A DNA stretch of 10,000 nucleotides from Botryococcus braunii (Eukaryota; Chlorophyta; Trebouxiophyceae), in NCBI GenBank assembly GCA_002005505.1, contig KV908412.1:495147-505146 (forward strand), written 5' to 3'. Within the stretch, counting starts at the first letter, position 1. Each line of letters opens with the position of its first letter. The notes under the pieces were generated by a model. That model saw nothing but the letters and a program-made list of their open reading frames with translations, ran no database searches and was not told where the DNA came from. Positions 7,371 to 10,000 of the stretch are shown here, one piece after another. The position numbers were made by a program, and so were the translations under genes.

Positions 7371-7401
7371 CATCAACCCAGCCCAAAGGGCTGATGAGAT
7401 G
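7371..7401 (-). other. Conserved stem-loop near the LINE 3' end, copy 2
   Basis: CAGCCC (7379-7384), loop AAA and GGGCTG (7388-7393) pair. Outer CATC (7371-7374) and GATG (7398-7401) pair across a 4x4 internal loop. The fold matches copy 1 and sits the same distance from the 3' end, despite substitutions in the flanking bases. Confidence 0.55.
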
Positions 7402-7504
7402 GAAAACCGAACACCGACGCAGCAAGACACCCAGAGAAACCAAACACAAACCCTAAGAATCAAGGCCAAACACAAACCCAAAGTACCGAGTGGGGAGCCA
7501 AGAG

Positions 7505-7563
7505 CACAAAGGAAGGGCATGAAAGCCCCAGGACACAAAGGAAGGGGCAGGAAAGCCCCAGGA
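7505..7563. repeat. 29/30-bp tandem duplication inside LINE tail copy 2
   Basis: Two adjacent units start CACAAAGGAAGGG at 7505 and 7534 and end GAAAGCCCCAGGA. They differ by two to three bases. Copy 1 has only one corresponding unit, so the duplication arose in this copy or its parent. Confidence 0.8.
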
Positions 7564-7640
7564 CACAGCCCAAGAGTGGGCAAGGGCCAGCAAAGGGCAA
7601 GACACAAACCTAAGACCAAGGTGCCGGCACCATTATCCAT

Positions 7641-7682
7641 CGCCATATAAGCGCGAGCCGGATCGGCTCCCCCGATCCGCTC
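7641..7682 (+). promoter_or_regulatory. TATA-like motif followed by a GC-rich hairpin
   Basis: CATATAAGCG (7644-7653) resembles a TATA box. Directly after it, CGGATCGG (7659-7666), loop CTCCC and CCGATCCG (7672-7679) form a perfect 8-bp stem, extended by GAG/CTC (7655-7657 with 7680-7682 region) across a small bulge. No gene start follows that I can support, so a promoter role is speculative. Confidence 0.3.
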
Positions 7683-7747
7683 CCTGGCACTACAGTCAGA
7701 CATTCCTCGGTGTGCCCTTACTAGACCTGCTTTTAGCATCGCCAACT

Positions 7748-7772
7748 CCCCCCCCCCCCCACACACACACAC
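7748..7772. repeat. C homopolymer plus AC microsatellite
   Basis: A run of about 13 C (7748-7760) is followed by (AC)6 (7761-7772). This is simple sequence with no coding value. Confidence 0.85.
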
Positions 7773-7801
7773 CGCTCTGCTTTAAAAATGTAACCGCTAG
7801 C

Positions 7802-7975
7802 GAAGGGAGGGGAGTAGGGATGGCTTTGCATGAGGGTGGAAAGGGGCGGGACGGGGAAGGGGGAGTGGAGGAGGAAAGGAGCAGGAGAAGGAAGAAGAGC
7901 AGAGGTCCCGGGCTCAAGGGAATAAACGGTGGCCATTCCTCCCCCCCCGCGGGGGGGGGGGGTGGGGGGGGAGGG
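7802..7975 (+). repeat. Purine-rich, quadruplex-prone tract with C/G mirror run
   Basis: The + strand is strongly purine-biased from about 7802 to 7910. GGGG (7843-7846), GGG (7848-7850), GGGG (7853-7856) and GGGGG (7859-7863), with one- or two-base loops, fit the standard G-quadruplex pattern. At 7941-7975 eight C, then GC, are followed by about 12 G, a T and further G runs. Reading frames through this tract are low-complexity artefacts. Confidence 0.7.
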
Positions 7976-8041
7976 AAAGCTCTACTCTTCTTGCCGTTCC
8001 GAACCACATTTCTGATATTAGATCGCTTTACGTACAGGATT

Positions 8042-8133
8042 ATGGCCTTGTGTCTGAAATTTAAAAAAATGTACATATCAGCCCCAACCATGGCCTTGTG
8101 CCTGAATTTCAAACAAAATATGAGCCCGAACCT
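8042..8133. repeat. Diverged tandem duplication, about 48 bp
   Basis: ATGGCCTTGTG(T/C)CTGAA begins at 8042 and again at 8090. Each is followed by an AAA-rich stretch and a closing block ending GCCC..AACC. The second unit is a few bases shorter. Confidence 0.75.
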
Positions 8134-8185
8134 TGGTGGCCACCCACTGTCCCTTAGCGGTGGGCGGACAGACGGAAAATCACCG

Positions 8186-8295
8186 CGCATGCGCATGCAT
8201 GCATATGCCCCTGCCCCCCCCCCCCCCCCCCGGGGGGGGGAGCGTGTCCATACGCGCGCATGGGCCCGCGCACCCGCGCGCGCACACGCACACGC

Positions 8296-8382
<87 letters not shown>

Positions 8383-8390
8383 GACAGACG
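8186..8390. repeat. Simple-sequence block: GCATGC, C/G run, CG/CA steps, (CA)39, GACA
   Basis: In order: GCATGCGCATGC and ATGCATGCAT (about 8187-8205), a run of some 18 or more C followed by about nine G (about 8214-8240), alternating CGCG/CACACG steps (about 8250-8300), pure CA from 8301 to 8378 (39 units) and short GACA repeats to about 8390. Alternating CG and CA tracts are prone to Z-DNA. Several long frames on both strands here are pure repeat translations. Confidence 0.9.
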
Positions 8391-9337
8391 CACACGCACA
8401 AATTGGCACAAGCTGGCACAAATGTTTGACTAGCTAGTGCACACAGAGAATGTTCGACTATGTGTACACGGAGATGAATAGATTGAGCAAGACAGGGAAT
8501 CAGGGAGAGGGAGGCGTAGTGATCAGGATCAGGCTTGTTGCAAGTCTCTAATCACATGCCACTGTTGACGTCACACCCAAGGGCTGCTCGGACAGCTTCG
8601 CCATAAAACCAGTTCTGGACAACAACCATACCAAGCATGACAACAACAGAGCCGACCGAGTTTTTTTTTTCCCACATGCGTGCCTGCATTAGAACAAGCA
8701 CAAGGGTTTGGTGCACTGCCTGAGATGTTGTTCATTCCTGGACACAGATTTGGTTCTTCAAGTCCGTGCATTAATTGGATGTAGCAAACTACTGCGCACA
8801 TCGGGATAGTGGTGCTGGTAAAGCGATCAGTAGCAAATCCTCTTCGTATTATCCTGAAACCGTTGGACTGATAGGGAGCTGAAGGCAGCCAACCCCGTTG
8901 GAAATTACTTGAGGGGCCCACACAGAATGCTATGAGGCAAAAAGATCGCCGGTGCAAAGAGGTCGTCACGTGAAGCGGTTGTTCACGTGAAGCAAAGGAG
9001 AAAAGCACAAGCAGCAGCAGCAGCAGCACACATGACCTTGAGATTACGAGTCCACTCGCTTTATTGTTACAAGCTGCCACTTATAACACTAGTGCGAGGT
9101 CAACAGCACAGTGCAGCAAAGTGATAACAAGTCAACTTGAGAGACTTGCGTCCATGGATCCGGCATTTTAAGAAGGGGTCGCAGTGGCTCGGGACGCAGT
9201 CTGGTCGGCTTCCTGAACTAGTCCTCTGATCCCAAAAGGTCCCCTATAGGTCCCTTAGCTTAAAGAAGATTGGGCCCAATTGATTTGTGGTGCTTACATG
9301 ATATTTTTTTCCGCGCTGTGCCGGATTTGCACACTTT
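8391..9337. other. Unassigned DNA, no supported gene
   Basis: A weak direct repeat occurs at about 8421-8475 (AATGTTTGACTA and AATGTTCGACTA, each followed by a CACAGAG/ACACGGAG step). A run of ten T lies at 8661-8670. CACGTG occurs twice (8967-8972 and 8984-8989) within repeated TCACGTGAAGC, 17 bp apart. (CAG)6 is at about 9011-9028. A 169-codon antisense frame (8571-9080) was examined and not accepted. No RT, transposase or RNA gene is visible. Confidence 0.55.
9011..9028. repeat. CAG trinucleotide repeat
   Basis: Six consecutive GCA/CAG units in non-coding context. Read antisense, they give the leucine run that makes the overlapping minus-strand frame resemble a signal peptide. Confidence 0.85.
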
Positions 9338-9383
9338 ACACTTTTTCTAGTACTTCACACTTTTTCTAGTACTTCACACTTTT
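9338..9383. repeat. 19-bp tandem repeat, about 2.4 copies
   Basis: ACACTTTTTCTAGTACTTC occurs at 9338 and 9357, and a third copy begins at 9376 before diverging. The first two are identical. A shorter related ACACTTT precedes them at 9331. Confidence 0.9.
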
Positions 9384-9588
9384 ACCGTCGGAAATATGTA
9401 GTTCTGCGCCGACAAATTCACAAGCGATACACTATATCCATAATTGCGTTTCTTAAAACGCCCATCCCTATTCAGCCAACTCGGGTGTTTTGGTTCGGTT
9501 GGACACACGGAAAGGTATGGCTTTCGCCCAAACAGCTGCAAACAGATCAAAAGAGTATGATGAGACGCAAAAAGAGAAAAAAACCGGG
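9384..9588. other. Spacer before the satellite, no gene recognised
   Basis: About 200 bp of mixed composition with an A-rich purine stretch just before the satellite (about 9551-9584). No motif is recognised. Open frames here are short. Confidence 0.5.
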
Positions 9589-10000
9589 TGGACTCCACCA
9601 TATGGGTAAACCAAACGCCCTACGAGAACTCCGAACTTCTCGTGCAACACCTTACGAAAGAAATAGCTAGTCACCTGACCTGAACAAACAACTCGTATCG
9701 AGATAGAGCTCAAGCATGCTTCCCAATTTCGGACAGGACTTCTTTGGTGCGGAAACCCCACCTGCTCTGGGCCTTCAATCCAAACTCTCTGGACTCCACC
9801 ATATGGGTAAACCAAACGCCCTACGAGAACTCTGGACTTCTCGTGCTACACCTTGCGAAAGAAATGCCTAGTCCCCTGACCTGAACAAACAATTCGTATC
9901 GAGATAGAGCTCAAGCATGCTTCCCAATTTCGGACAGCACTTCTTTGGTGCGGAAACCCCACCTGCTTGGGGCCTTCAAGCCAAACTCCCTGGACTCCAC
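9589..10000. repeat. 201-bp tandem satellite, at least two units, running off the window
   Basis: Units begin TGGACTCCAC at 9589, 9790 and 9991, an exact 201-bp period both times. Units 1 and 2 are nearly identical with scattered single-base changes and no net length change. Unit 3 is cut by the window edge. Sequence left of 9589 does not match the end of a unit, so this is the array's left border. Nothing resembling a protein family is seen in the unit. Confidence 0.92.

Larger units (their letters stand above)
7357..7620 (-). mobile_element. 5'-truncated copy of the L1-like LINE tail, inverted (copy 2)
   Basis: The reverse complement aligns along about 260 bp with 3074-3333, with scattered substitutions and short indels. 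It ends at the same point after ATGTAACTCCTTC. It contains no coding part, so it is a typical dead-on-arrival fragment. It differs from copy 1 by a 29-bp tandem duplication (7505-7563) and by lacking about 11 bp near the middle. It abuts the 3' end of the RLE element in opposite orientation. An 83-residue + strand reading frame within it is a by-product. Confidence 0.82.

Noticed and set aside
3074..7620. Inverted tails taken as terminal inverted repeats of a DNA transposon
   Set aside because: The repeats are the 3' tail of the decayed LINE next to copy 1, and the interior encodes an RT/RLE protein and no transposase.
7696..8437. Two 241-residue frames on opposite strands and shorter frames over the CA block
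   Set aside because: They consist of translated microsatellite and homopolymer (His-Thr, Cys-Val, Pro or Gly runs). Both strands being open reflects low complexity.
8571..9080. 169-residue minus-strand frame with a leucine-rich, signal-like N-terminus
   Set aside because: The leucine run comes from the CAG repeat read in reverse. The rest has no recognisable domain, and no supporting promoter is seen. A small secreted protein cannot be fully excluded.
9468..9815. 115-residue minus-strand frame in the satellite
   Set aside because: It crosses from satellite into unique DNA, and the equivalent frame in the second unit is stopped by TAG.
9589..10000. CRISPR-like array
   Set aside because: The whole 201-bp unit is repeated, with no short repeat and variable spacer pattern and no cas genes.

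Overview
The window looks like repeat-rich nuclear DNA from a eukaryote. It carries two unrelated non-LTR retrotransposons, microsatellites, G/C homopolymer tracts and the start of a 201-bp satellite. No bacterial-type gene, operon, tRNA or rRNA is visible. The host cannot be fixed from sequence alone; an alga or other protist is a guess from the style of the retroelement proteins. No host protein-coding gene can be supported.

Layout. 1-317 is AT-rich with nothing recognisable. From about 318 to 3333 lies a dead LINE of L1-like style on the + strand. Pieces of its reverse transcriptase (RT) and C-terminal Cys/His region are spread over all three frames. It is interrupted by about 570 bp of AT-rich DNA (1201-1770) and by a 192-bp near-perfect palindrome (2339-2530). 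3334-3669 is unassigned and holds a GAA microsatellite.

From about 3670 to 7355 lies a second element of a different kind that looks structurally intact. Degenerate tandem 5' repeats with a 154-bp period (3670-4050) are followed by one uninterrupted 1068-residue ORF (4081-7287) and a short 3' UTR. The protein has an N-terminal C2H2-like finger, a central RT with all three catalytic aspartates, a CCHC knuckle and a restriction-like endonuclease (RLE). This is the R2/NeSL/Utopia-type arrangement, with no apurinic endonuclease and no RNase H.

Immediately downstream, on the - strand (7357-7620), is a second, 5'-truncated copy of the 3' tail of the first LINE family. It shares a conserved stem-loop close to its 3' end with the first copy. 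The RLE element is therefore flanked by two inverted tails of another LINE.

7621-8430 is low-complexity DNA: a small hairpin next to a TATA-like motif, a purine-rich quadruplex-prone tract, C/G runs and about 39 CA units. 8430-9330 shows no convincing gene. 9338-9383 is a 19-bp tandem repeat. From 9589 to the end runs a 201-bp tandem satellite that continues beyond the window.
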